In this document: piece after piece, positions 46,391 through 57,225 of the stretch
Layout: each line of letters begins with the position of its first letter
Numbering within the stretch: position 1 is the first letter of the stretch
From: Cervus elaphus
Taxonomy: Eukaryota; Chordata; Mammalia; Artiodactyla; Cervidae
Direction of reading: 5' to 3'
Length of the DNA: 64,000 nt
Assembly (NCBI RefSeq): GCF_910594005.1
Contig: NC_057841.1
Coordinates: 11,021,001-11,085,000 of the forward strand
Position numbers and translations under genes: made by a program
The notes under the pieces: generated by a model
What the model was told of the DNA's origin: nothing
What the model saw: only the letters and a program-made list of their open reading frames with translations
The model's database searches: none

Positions 46391-47089
46391 GTAAACATGG
46401 AAAGTTTGATTGTCCTTATTTTTTGATATAAAGATTAATCAGTATATTCAGGCTTTTGGAGACTAACACATTCACTATAAAATTCACTATCATGTTTTTT
46501 TCTTTTATTTGCTCCTTGATTTTAACAAGTATTTGTGATCAGTTCCTTGAAATATTATTTAACATTGCATCATAAAATAGTGACGTTATAATGCTGACAT
46601 TTTTCATTGACTGTTTCGTAGGTGTGAAGTAAAGTTCATGTAGAAAAGACAAAGTATTTTGGTTTATTTTCCTTTGTGTTTTTCAGATGATGACTTGTTT
46701 TCAGAGAACCTTCTAAAGCCAAATAATTTGTACTAATGTAAAACTATGGCATCATATTAATATATTGTCCACGTTTAAACAAACTGCAGGTATTTCTATA
46801 TTTGATGTTCAAATTATCCCCCATTTTGTTCAGGGGCATCCTATAACATATACAGTGCATTCAGTTTTCTTTCTTTTTCTAGGTCTCATCCTAATTTTAT
46901 TATGTTAAATTTTTACTTCTTATTAAGTATTTTTAGTTTTATCTAAAAATAGCTATTATAACATCCAGAGAATCCAGAATCACTATCTAGTATCATAACC
47001 AATGAGGAAACTATAATATCATTTAGTAATATTGTTTCATGAATGTATTATCTTTATGATTTCCTGTCTTCTATTTGAGTGTAGTTATG
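46391..47089. other. Old AT-rich sequence, unassigned
   Basis: It lies between recognisable parts of ancient L1 and may be decayed L1 ORF2. I cannot align it. Confidence 0.35.
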
Positions 47090-47690
47090 TTCACCCCCTG
47101 TTTTTTTTCAGATGGAATTGAAGATCATTCATGTTTACTTTTCTTATGTTGAAATATTTTAAAGATAAGTATTTTCCCTTAGGGGCTGCTTTAGCATCAT
47201 CTCACAAATGGTATTTTATTATTTTTAAATTAAATATTCTAATTATCATTATATTTTCTTCTTTGGCCTATTAAAGTGTGCTTTTAAAATATCTAAACAT
47301 ATAAGATTGTCTTATTATTATCAATTTATAACTTACCTCCACTATGGTCAGAGTATCAATTTCTGTATAATTCAGTCATTTGGATTTTATTGAAACTTGT
47401 TACATGAGACCAATACATTAACAGGTTTTCTATATAATCCTTAGTTCTCAAAAAGGGTCTGGATATTGTGCCATTTCTTGTTGTGTTTTAATATGTCATA
47501 TCTACCAAAAATGTCATTTGAGTTGTTTCATTGCTCTGTAATTCTCTTCACATTCAGTCAGTTTTGAGAGAAGTATGCCTACATTTATTTATATGACTTA
47601 GGATATGACCCTCATTTTTTTATTATACAAGATATTGTTATCTGCAAATAGATAGATAATGGAAGAGATTTCCTGTGAGCTCAATTTTTT
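47090..47690 (-). mobile_element. Ancient L1 ORF2, endonuclease part
   Basis: The complement of the L1 endonuclease-coding region: GGGGCTGCTTTAGCATC-like, CTACTATGGTCAGAGTATC-like (complement of the SDHN segment), TTATTGAAACTTGTTACATG and GTCATATCTACC. Orientation and divergence match 39895-41458, as expected of the 5' side of the same element. Confidence 0.65.
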
Positions 47691-47699
47691 TCCTTTCTT

Positions 47700-47860
47700 T
47701 TTTTTTCCATTTATTTTTATTAGTTGGAGGCTAATTACTTTACAATATTGTAGTGGTTTTTGTCATACATTGACATGAATCAGCCATGGATTTACATGTA
47801 TTCCCCATCCCGATCCCCCCTCCCACCTCCCTCTCTACCCGATCTCCTCTCTCGTCATTA
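47700..47860 (-). mobile_element. Ruminant L1 3' UTR fragment
   Basis: A T run, TTATTAGTTGGAGGCTAATTAC, GTAGTGGTTTTTGTCATAC and CCCATCCCGATCCCCCC are the complement of the young L1 3' end. It lies beside the ancient L1. Confidence 0.88.
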
Positions 47861-47916
47861 GTAACAATACCTGCTGTCAAATGTTACTTGGCATTAATAC
47901 AGTGATATCAGGTATC

Positions 47917-49533
47917 GGTTCAGTTCAGTCACTCAGTTGTGTCTGACTCTTTGTGACCCCATGGACTGCACCACACGAGGTTTCCCTGTCCATCACCAAC
48001 TCATGGAGCTTACTCAAACTCAAGTACATCGAGTCCATGATGCCATTCAACTATCTCATCCTCTGTCATCCCCTTTTCTCCTGCCTTCAATCTTTCTCAG
48101 CATCAGGGTCTTCTCCAATGAGCCAGTTCTTTGCATGGTAGCCAAATTATTGGAGTTTAGGTTCAGCATCAGTCCTTCCAATGAATATTCAGGACTGATT
48201 TCCTTTAGGATGAACTTGTTGGATCTTCATGCAGCCCAACAGACTCTCAAGAGTCTTCCCCAACACCACACTTGAAAAGCATCAATTCTTCGATGCTCAG
48301 CTTTCTTTATAGTCCAGCTCTCACATCCATACATGACTACTGGGAAAACCATAGCCTTGACTAGACGGACCTTTGTTGGTAAAGTAATGTCTCTGCTTTT
48401 AAATATGCTATCTAGGTTGGTCATAACTTTTCTTCCAAGGAGCAAGCATTTTTTAATTTCATGGCTGCAATCACCATCTGCAGTGATTTTGGAGACCAAG
48501 AAAATAAAGACTCTCACTGTTTCCATTTTTTTCCCCATCTACTTGCCATGAAGTTATGGGACCAGATGCCATGATCTTAGTTTTCTGAGTGTTGAGTTTT
48601 AAACCAACTTTTTCACTCTCCTCTTTCACTTTTATCAGGAGGTTCTTTAGTTCTTCTTCACTTTCTGCCATGAGTGGTATCATCTGCATATCTGAGGTGT
48701 TTGATATTTCTCCCAGCAAACTTGATTCCAGCTTTTGCTTCATTCAGCCTGGTATTTTGCATGATGTGCTGTGCATGTAAGTTAAATAACCAGGGTGACA
48801 AAGGAGCCTTGACGTACTCCTTTCCTGATTTGGAACCAGACTGCCAGTCTGTTTTTCTTGGCCCAGTTCTAACTGTTGCTCCTTGACCTGAATACAGATT
48901 TCTTAAGAGGCAGGTCAGGTGGGCTGGTATTCCCATCTCTCGAAGAATTTTCCACAGTTTGTGGTGATCCACATAGTCAAAGCTTTGGTGTAGTCAACAA
49001 AGCAGAAGTAGATGTTTTTCTGGAATTCTCAAGCTTTTTTGATGATCCAATGTATGTTGGCACTTTGATCTCTGGTTCCTCTGACTTTTCTAAATCCAGC
49101 TTCAATGTCTGGAAGTTCATAATTTACGTCCTGTTGAAGCCTAGCTTGCAGAATTTTGAGCATTACTTTACTGGCGTGTGAGATGTGTGCAATTGTGTGG
49201 CAGTTTGAACATTTTTTGACATTGCCTTTCTTTGGGATTGGAATGAAAACTGATATTTTCCAGTCCTGTGGCCACTGCTGAGTTTTCCAAATTTGCTGGC
49301 ATATTGAGTGCAGCACTTTGAAAACATCATCTTTTAGGATTTGAAATAGATCAACTGGAATTCCATCACCTCCACTAGCTCTGTTCATAGTGATGCTTCC
49401 TAAGGCCCACTTGACTTCAGATTCCAGGATGTCTGGCTCTAGGTGAGTGATCACACCATTATGGCTATCTGGGTCATGAAGACCTTTTTTGTATAGTTCT
49501 TCTGTGTATTCTTGCCGCCTCTTCTTAATATTT
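47917..49533 (-). mobile_element. BovB LINE, 5'-truncated, RT relic
   Basis: The 3' end is at the left (TTCAGTTCAGTCACTCAGTTG) and the 5' truncation at the right (CTCTTCTTAATATTTT, 49533). Broken frames of the RTE-type reverse transcriptase can be read on the minus strand: ALGSITMNRASGGDGIP, VFIPIPKKGNVKKCSN, DHHKLWKILREMGIP, LRYADD (YADD at 48679-48690), KVRLVKAMVFPVVMYGCES. Just after YADDTT two bases are missing, which shifts the frame. It is inactive. It lies head to head with the copy at 50085-53410. BovB is known for horizontal transfer between reptiles and ruminants. Confidence 0.93.
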
Positions 49534-50084
49534 TGGTCATTACATGTATGTTAATTTTTCCAGCCATAAGTAACTTGTTCCCAAATTTATACTTTATGTG
49601 TCTTATAAGCAATATATATATATTTTTAAACACTCAAGCCTGAAAATCCTGCTTGTTTGGAGAGATATTCCAATGACATGTATATAATTACTCATAGATT
49701 TTAAAAAATTCTGTTACTCTTTGTTTTGTAATTATGCCAGATATTTTATTGTCTTTTTTAAATCTCCTGTCATGGCTTTCTTTATGATCTGATTGTGTGT
49801 TTTATTTATTGTTATATTTCCCAGGCATAGCTGTACTTTTAAGGTTGTTTAATGATTAACAAGGATTACAACATACTTCATGAATAGTCAACGACTAACA
49901 TAAAGCTTTACTTCTATAAATCCCTATCCAGTATAAAGATTTTAGAACTCCTTACTATGTATTACCTCTATGATAATAATACACTATTACCAACATATAT
50001 TATATGAAATGGGCCTCTGAAAAAGGGCCTTTAGAATTTCCTTTAATATATGAATATTACTGATTAATTATATATCAGGTAAAT
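49534..50084. other. AT-rich spacer between inverted BovB copies
   Basis: TATATATATATTTTTAAAC at about 49610-49630. No gene or named repeat is seen. Confidence 0.45.
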
Positions 50085-53000
50085 TAGAAGTGGTCGAACA
50101 GGAGATGGCAAGAGTGAACATCGATATTTTAGGAATCAGTGAACTAAAATGCATGAATTAATTCAATGACCATTATATCTACTACTGTGGGCAAGAATCC
50201 CTTAGAAAAAATGGAACAACCCTCATAGTCAACAAAAGAGTCCAAAATGCAGTTCTTGGGGGCAATCTCAAAAATGACAGAAGGGTCTCTGTTTGTTTCT
50301 AAGCAAGTCAATATCAGAGTAATCCAAGTCTATATTCCAACCAGTAATGCTGAAGAAGCTGAAGTTGAATGATTCTATGAAGACCTACAAGACCTTCTAG
50401 AACTAACACCGAAAAAAAGTTAGTTCTTTTAGATGTCTTCTTCATCATAGGGGACTGGAATGAAAAAGTAAGAAGTCAAGAGATAAGTGGAGTAACAGGC
50501 AAATTTGTCCTTGGAGTACAGAATGAAGCAGGGCAAAGGCTAATAGTGTCGAGACCGGCTCAATAAGCAGGGTTTCTGAAAGCATGATACGGCGAGAGAA
50601 TGAGAAATGAGACAAGAACTCAGTGAAAAGCAAGGATCAGGGGACCAAGGCCGCTCCAAGACGAAGGTGCAGATACTGAATCCAGGCCAGCTTTATAATA
50701 CTTGCAGCCGTGAAGCAAAGAATATGCAGGGAGTTAAGCTATCACTCATTGGCCTTCAGGGCCAAAGAACAAAGTGATGGTCAAATGGTTAATGAACCAT
50801 TGAGTAACTAAGAAACAGTAACCAATAACAAATCAGTAACTCAGACTAATATTCTTATCTATAGATTTTCCACCAGATACGTAAAACATGTGACTCTGAG
50901 ACTCCAGTTGAGAAACAGTCTGGGATCAGTTTTCTGACCCCAGGATGTATCTTGTTTTTAAGACTATGAACTGTACCCTCTGGAATTGTTCCAAGAGTCT
51001 CATGACTTATAGCATCCACTTTATCAATAATTATAAATTTCTTTTGCAGCCCTTGCCAGGGCCTGCTTTTCTTTTATTCTTCCTGTCTTCTAAAACAGAG
51101 TTTTGCCAAGGGAATGCAAGGGTTATAGCAAACATCCTCTTCCAACAACACAAGAGAAGAGTCTACACATGAACATCACCAGGTGGTCAATACTGAAATC
51201 AGATTGACTATATTATTTGCAGCCAAAGATGGAGAAACTCTATACAGTCAGCAAAACAAGACTGGGAGCTGACTGTGGCTCAGATCATGAACTCCTTATT
51301 GCCAAATTCAGACTTAAATTGAAGAAAGTAGGGAACACCACCAGACCATTCAGGTATGACCTAAATCAAATCCCTTACAATTATATAGTGGAAGTGACAA
51401 ACAGATTCAAGGGATTAGATCTGACAGACAGAGTGCCTGATGAACTATGGATGGAGGTTCATGACATTGTACAGGAGACAGGGATCAAGACCGTCCCCAA
51501 GAAAAAGAAATGCAAAAAGCAAAAGGGTTGTCTGAGGAGGCCTTACAAATAGGTGAGAAAAGATGAGAAGCGAAAGGCAAAGGAGAAAAGGAAAGATATA
51601 CCCATTTGTATGCAGAGTCCCAAAGAATAGCAAGGAGAGATAAGAAAGCCTTCCTCACTGATCAGTGCAAAGAAATAGAGGAAAATAATACACTGAGAAA
51701 GACTAGAGGTCTCTTCAAGAAAGTTAGAGATACCAAGGAAACATTTCATGCAGAGATGGACACAATAAAGGACAGAAATGGTATGGAGCTAACAGAAGCA
51801 GAAGATATTAACAAGAGGTGGCAAGAATACACAGAAGAACTATACAAAAAAGATCTTCATGACCTAGATAACCACGATGGTGTGATCACCAACCTAGAGC
51901 AAGACATCCTGGAATGCGAAGTTGAAGTGGGCCTTAGGAAGCATCACTACAAACAAAACTAGTGGAAGTGATGGAATTCCAGTTGAGCTATTTCAAATCC
52001 TAAAGGATGATGCTGTGAAAGTGCTGCACTCAATATGCCAGCAAACTTGGAAAACTCAGCAGTCACCACAGGACTGAAAAAGGTCAGTTTTCATCCCAAT
52101 CCCAAAGAAAGACAATGCCAAATAATGTTCAAAATACTGCACAATTGCACTCATCTCACATGCTAGTAAAGTAATGCTCAAAATTCTCCAAGCCAGGCTT
52201 CAACAGTACATGAACTGTGAACTTCCAGATGTTGAAGCTGCATTGAGAAAAGTCAGAGGAATCAGAGATCAAATTGCCAACCTACATTGGATCATCAATA
52301 AAGCAAGAGAGTTACAGAAAATCAACTACTTCTACTTTATTGACTACGCCAAAGCCTTTGACTCTGTCGATCACAACAAACTGGAAAATTCTTCAAGAGA
52401 TGAGAATACCAGCCCACCTGACCTGCCTCCTGAGAAATCTGTATTCAGGTCAAGAAGTAACAATTAGAACCAGACTTGAAACAACATACAGGTTCCAATT
52501 TGGGAAAAGAGTACGTCAAGGCTGTATATTGTCACCCTGCTTATTTAACTTCTATGCAGAGTACATCATGAGAAATGCTGAGCTGGATGAAGGACAAGCT
52601 GGGATGAAGATTGCCGGGAGAAGTATCAATAAACTTAGATATGCAGATGACACCACCCTTATGGCAGAAACGAAGAAGAACTAAAGAGCCTCTTGATGAA
52701 AGTGAAAGAGGAGAGTGAAAAAGCTGGCTTAAACACATTCAAAAAACAAAGATCATGGCTTTGTATACCATCACTTCATGGCACATAGAAGGGGAAACAA
52801 TGAAACAGTGAGAGACTTTATTTTCCTGGGCTCCAAAATCACTGCAGATGGTGACTGTAGGCATGAAATTAAAAGACGCTTGCTCATTGGAAGAAAAGTT
52901 ATGACCAACCTAGACAGCATATTAAAAAGCAGAGATATTACTTTGCCAACAAATGTCTGTTTAGTCAAAGCTATGGTTTTTCCAATAGTCATGCATGGAT

Positions 53001-53410
53001 GTGAGAGCTGGACTATAAAGAAAGCTGAGTGCCAAAGAATTGATGCTTTTGAACTGTGGTGTTGGAGAAGACTCTTGAGAGTCCCTTGCACTGCAAGGAG
53101 ATCCAACCAGTCCATCCTAAAGGAATCAGTCCTAAATATTCATTGGAAGCACTGATGCTGAAGCTGAAACTCCAGTGTTCTGGCCACCTGTGGGCAAAAA
53201 CTGATTCATTGGAAAAGACCCTGATTCTGGGAAAGATTAAAGGCAGGAGAAGAAGGGGACAACAGAGGATGAGATGATTGGATATCATCACCACCTTGAT
53301 GGACATGAGTTTGAGCAAACTCTGGGAGTTGGTGATGGACAGGGAAGCGTGCGTGCTGATGTCCACGGGGTCCCAAAGAATCAGACACACTGAGTAGTGA
53401 ACTGAACTGA
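50085..53410 (+). mobile_element. BovB LINE, longest copy, split by an LTR-like insert
   Basis: The endonuclease part (50085-50546) reads EVVEQEMARVNIDILGISEL and YYCGQESL, with stops. It resumes at 51099 exactly where it stopped. The frame 51217-51549 gives ADCGSDHELLIAKFRLKLKK, including the endonuclease SDH motif. The linker RRDKKAFLTDQCKEIEENN follows at 51630, then reverse transcriptase with AKAFDSVDHNKL, RQGCILSPCLFNFYAEY and YADD at 52640-52651, and the 3' end to 53410. Without the insert it is about 2.8 kb of the roughly 3.2 kb element. Many small indels and stops make it inactive. Confidence 0.94.
50547..51098 (+). mobile_element. LTR-like insertion in BovB (probable solo LTR)
   Basis: BovB stops at GGCTAATAG and resumes, without loss, at AGTTTTGCC, so 552 bases were inserted precisely. 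The insert starts TGTCGAGACCGG. AATAG before it and AACAG at its end could be a 5 bp target duplication with one change. If instead it ends in AAAACA, the LTR has canonical TG..CA ends. Inside are a TATA-like TTTATAATAC (about 50691) and an AATTATAAATTTC stretch near the end. There is no coding region. It is best explained as a single LTR left by recombination of an endogenous retrovirus; strand is inferred from TATA placement. Confidence 0.65.
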
Positions 53411-54065
53411 TACATTCTGTCAGGTTTTTAAATCAAAAACAACACATCAAGCATCTCTATTTGTCCTCGGTGAGAGAGCTGTTCCATATTACTGTGCATG
53501 CCACTAATAGAAATAAAGTTGTAACCTGTCCTATTAAGATAAATGTGTGAATGAGTGAAATCACAAAATTTTCAAACTATCTCCAAAATCCTTCACTATC
53601 AATAAAATTAGTGTTGGTAGATTTTCCTAAATAATTTATTTTTGACCTGGAGATAACATATAAGACCATAGGTCCATTTGTCTCTTGTAATTCAGATTCC
53701 TCTTGTGAGTGTTTGTGACTTTCTTCCACTGGTCCTTCACAGATGACACTTAAAATACTTAAGTTTTTGTATTGATGCACCTATTTCAGTTTCTGGCTAA
53801 ATGTTCTCTGAGAAGCTTGAAAAGAAAACACTCTCCCTTCATTGTCGTTTCTTTTCTTCTTTCCCTTTAGAGAAACAACACTGATTTGCCTCCATGGTGT
53901 TCCCAATAGAAGCATGATTCTGTTTTTGTCTACTTCCTTGTTGATATACGGTGCTAATGTCATTGATAAAAGCCCAGTACTGTTCTGGGAATAACTGGCA
54001 GCTGCCACCACAGACAGTAGGGAGGGTGGGTGGTGTCTAAAAGCTTAAATATGCATTATAATAGG
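53411..54065. other. Unique AT-rich DNA
   Basis: No gene or repeat is recognised. Confidence 0.5.
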
Positions 54066-54340
54066 TAGCTGTTGTTCAGTCAGTAAGTCATGTCTGACTC
54101 TTTACAACCCGATCGACTGCAGCGCGCCAGGCCTCCCTGTCCTTCACCGTCTCCCAGAGTTTGCTCAAACTCATGTCCATTGAGTCGGTGATGCCATCCA
54201 ATCATCTTATCCTCTGTCACCCGCTTCTCCTCCTGCCCTCAATCGTTCTCAGCATCAGGGTCTTTTCCAATGAATAGACTCTTCGCTTCAGGTGGCCAAA
54301 GTATTGGAGCTTTAGATGAGTCCTTCCAATGAATATAAGA
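54066..54340 (-). mobile_element. BovB LINE 3' end, older copy
   Basis: GTTGTTCAGTCAGTAAGTC, GCGCCAGGCCTCCCTGTCC, GTCGGTGATGCCATCC and CAGCATCAGGGTCTTTTCC lead to GAGTCCTTCCAATGAATAT. It is 5'-truncated at the right. Confidence 0.9.
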
Positions 54341-55004
54341 CCAATGGACAATTTGTCATCACAGGAAAATCCCAACTCCCTATCCAAATTAGTGAACATA
54401 CATTTTGTTTATGTCAGTTGAAAATATCCTATGAGCAAATTAAATTTGCTGCATCTTAAATTGATACTTAAAATTCTGGTACATGACCATTTGGTAGAAT
54501 TTTAGCACAAAAAGAGGCAAAAATTTTGACTTCTTGTGACTGTTCTTAGAATTCTCAAATCTTTTGTGTATTGTCATCAAGAGCTTGCATCTATTAGCAT
54601 CTACTTTAAAATATCACAAAGAAAAAGGATAATCCTTTAAGTGTTACTGTGAACATTAGTCTATTCTTAGTGAACTCTCACCACAAATTTCCTTTTAAAA
54701 TATCCACTTCTTCAACCTTCCATGTAAACCTGTGTGCACAAGTGTGTGTACACTTTCCACCAAAGTTCTCTTGAGAAATCACTTTTAGATCATTAAGGAA
54801 AAGTCAACATTCTAACCTGTAGTCACCATGCCACATAAATTAACTTTATTCCCATTGTTCTAGACATATTTCCCAGTTACCCCTTTTTTTATTTTTATCA
54901 TATATCAGTGTCTGATAACTTGCAAAACTTGCAAAGCCTGTAGGTTTTTTCCCACAAAATCAATTCAGTTCAATTCAATTCGATATTTGCTGAGTGCCTG
55001 CTTG
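54341..55004. other. Unique AT-rich DNA
   Basis: CAATTCAGTTCAATTCAATTC at about 54961 resembles a BovB tail but is too short to call. No gene is recognised. Confidence 0.45.
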
Positions 55005-55240
55005 AAAGCATAAGTCAGCTAATGTCATTCCCCTGTTCAAAGCACATCAATATTTCTCATTTCACTCAGAGTAAACACCAAAACCATAATAGGAGCCTGC
55101 AAGACCCTCTGTTACATGCCCCCTTCTCTCCCTGCCTGACCCCTCACTAACTATAATCCCAGGGTCAATGAAATCCTTGCCATCATTCCAGCAAACAAGC
55201 TGCCCACCTACAGCCTGCATTTTTTATTCCTATTCCTATA
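55005..55240 (+). repeat. LINE2 (L2) fragment
   Basis: ATTTCTCATTTCACTCAGAGTAAACACC is the well-known L2 segment. AGCCTGCAAGACCCTCTG and CTCTCCCTGCCTGACC follow in L2 order. Confidence 0.8.
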
Positions 55241-55438
55241 TTTAATATCCACATTACTAGCCTTCTAGCTTCTTACAAGTAATTTACCAGATCTCACCTT
55301 CCAAATAAAGCCTACCTTGAGCATGGTGTACAAAAGCTTAATTAGGAAGCCTCTACTTCCCAGGCACTGGCCACACTTAAATAAGGGAGTAGCTTGGATC
55401 CTTGCTTTCTTAGAACTCATATAGGGAGGTGTGATGAC

Positions 55439-55464
55439 GTGTGTGTGTGTGTGTGTGTGTGTGT
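55439..55464. repeat. (TG)n microsatellite
   Basis: About 13 GT units directly abut the 3' end of the minus-strand SINE to the right; probably grown from its tail. Confidence 0.95.
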
Positions 55465-55673
55465 TAGTCACTCAGTTGCGTCTGACTTTTTGCCAGCCCA
55501 TGGACTGTAGCCCACCAATCTCCTCTGTTCATGGGATTCTTCAGGCAAGAATATTAGAGTAAGTAGAAAATATTGGAATATTTCCTTCTCCAGGGGATCT
55601 TCCAGACCCAAGGATCAAATGTGCATCTCCTTCATTGCAGGTGGATTCTCTATCATCTGAGCCACCAGGGAAG
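55465..55673 (-). mobile_element. Bov-tA SINE
   Basis: GTTAGTCACTCAGTTGCGTC at the left and CATCTGAGCCACCAGGGAAGC at the right. A small insertion (about AGTAAGTAGAAAATATTGG) disturbs the block after GAATATT. Confidence 0.92.
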
Positions 55674-56777
55674 CAATCTGGGTAGACAACAAATGACAAA
55701 TACTGTAAATAAGTAAGTTTTACAAGATGTTACAATGGGACCACACAATGGCGATGAACTAGAAAAAGATGTGAGGAAGGATTCAGGTCTCTGGAAGCAG
55801 GAACAGGGAGGGGACACAGGTCATCACTTTAGAAAAATGATTGGGGAATGAGACAATAGTATCATGTCTTTCCTATTTCTAAAGTCTGTTGATAATTTGA
55901 TACTATAGTAACATGCTAAAGATACAAGTTCTGAAATTCTATTTCAGTAAAAAATAGAACTAACCCCACCTGGTAAGAGCAGAAAACACAATATCATAAA
56001 TGAAAAAGATTCTCTGTTTCAGGAAAGTCTTGAGCCTTAAGACCCTTTATAACATATAAGAAAAGTAATGGTTCCGTGAAAATACTTGTGGAATCACAAT
56101 CACAATCAAATGCCAAATTGACACAAAGATTAACTACTGAGGGAGAAAGCTGCTGACTTGGACAGCTGTATAATCTAATTACCAACTGAGATTTTCAGCC
56201 ATGTTTATAATACAGGGAATACAGAGGAATTTTTGCCTTAAAGCCAGTAAAATGATGGATATGCTATTTTCAAAAGCTTTACAGAGTTTTTAAAATGGCT
56301 AATTGGAGGCATACTGGAATCTCCTCTGAGATTAGCCAAAGATAACTAAAGGAGCCATGAAAACAAAAGATTTTGCTTCACCAGATGCCAGAGTGCTCTA
56401 ATCTACAATAATTAATACTGTGAGGAGATGAGACCAGTACACAAAGAGGCAAATGGGGCCAAAAACCTCAGAACAACCCACCCGTGTACACAGTCATGTG
56501 GGAACAGGGGTCTTCCCACTAAATAGTGTCTGAACAACTGCAGGTCCACACTCAAAAGAAGAAGAAGAAAAAAATAATACTGTATCATATTCTTAACAAA
56601 AATTATTTCCAGACAGGTCATCCATTTAATTATGAAAATACATCAGCTGTGGCTTCTTTAAGAAGAATTTAAGAAATTAACATAGGGAGAATTTCTGAAG
56701 TACTAGTTAAACAGTACATAAAAAGCTTCAACCATTATTGTAATATAGATAAATCAGACTATATTAAATTAGACTTG
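55674..56777. other. Unique AT-rich DNA
   Basis: A short GAA-rich run lies at about 56556-56570. No gene is recognised. Confidence 0.5.
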
Positions 56778-56788
56778 TGGTCCATATT

Positions 56789-56992
56789 GGGCTTCCCTGG
56801 TAACTCAGATGGTAAAGTGTCTGTTGCAGTGAGGGAGTCCTGGGTTAGATCTCTGGGTCAGGAAGATCCCCTGGAGAAGGAAATGGCAAGCCACTCCAGT
56901 ACTCTTGCCTGGAAAATCCCCTGGACAGAGGAGACTGGTAGGCTACAGTCCATGGGGTCACAAAGAGTCAGACAGGACTGAACAACTTCAGC
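56789..56992 (+). mobile_element. Bov-tA SINE (younger of a pair)
   Basis: Head GGGCTTCCCTGGTAACTCAG; tail ends GAACAACTTCAGC. TGGTCCATATT is duplicated at 56778-56788 and 56993-57003. Its right duplication is also the left target of the next SINE, so it landed in that older duplication. Confidence 0.95.
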
Positions 56993-57007
56993 TGGTCCAT
57001 ATTATTT

Positions 57008-57221
57008 CTGGTCCAGATGGTGCTAGTGATAAAGAGCCTGCTCGCCAATGGAGGAGATAAAAGAGACATCTAATTCAATTCCTGGGTTGGGAAAATCACC
57101 TAGAGGAGGAAATGGTAACCTACTCTAGGATTCTTGCCTAGAAAATTCCATGTACAGAGAAGCCTGGTGAGCTACAGTCCATGGGGTCACAAAGAGTGGG
57201 ACATGACTGAGTGATTGGGCA
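57008..57221 (+). mobile_element. Bov-tA SINE, CGCTAG-head subtype (older of a pair)
   Basis: The head is diverged (GGTGCTAGTGATAAAGAGCC) and the tail ends GACTGAGTGATTGGGCA. CCATATTATTT is duplicated exactly at 56997-57007 and 57222-57232. Confidence 0.92.
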
Positions 57222-57225
57222 CCAT

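Noticed and set aside
54958..54985. Short BovB tail at CAATTCAGTTCAATTC
   Set aside because: Only a few repeated AATTC/CAGTT units match, without the adjoining CGCTCAGTC segment.
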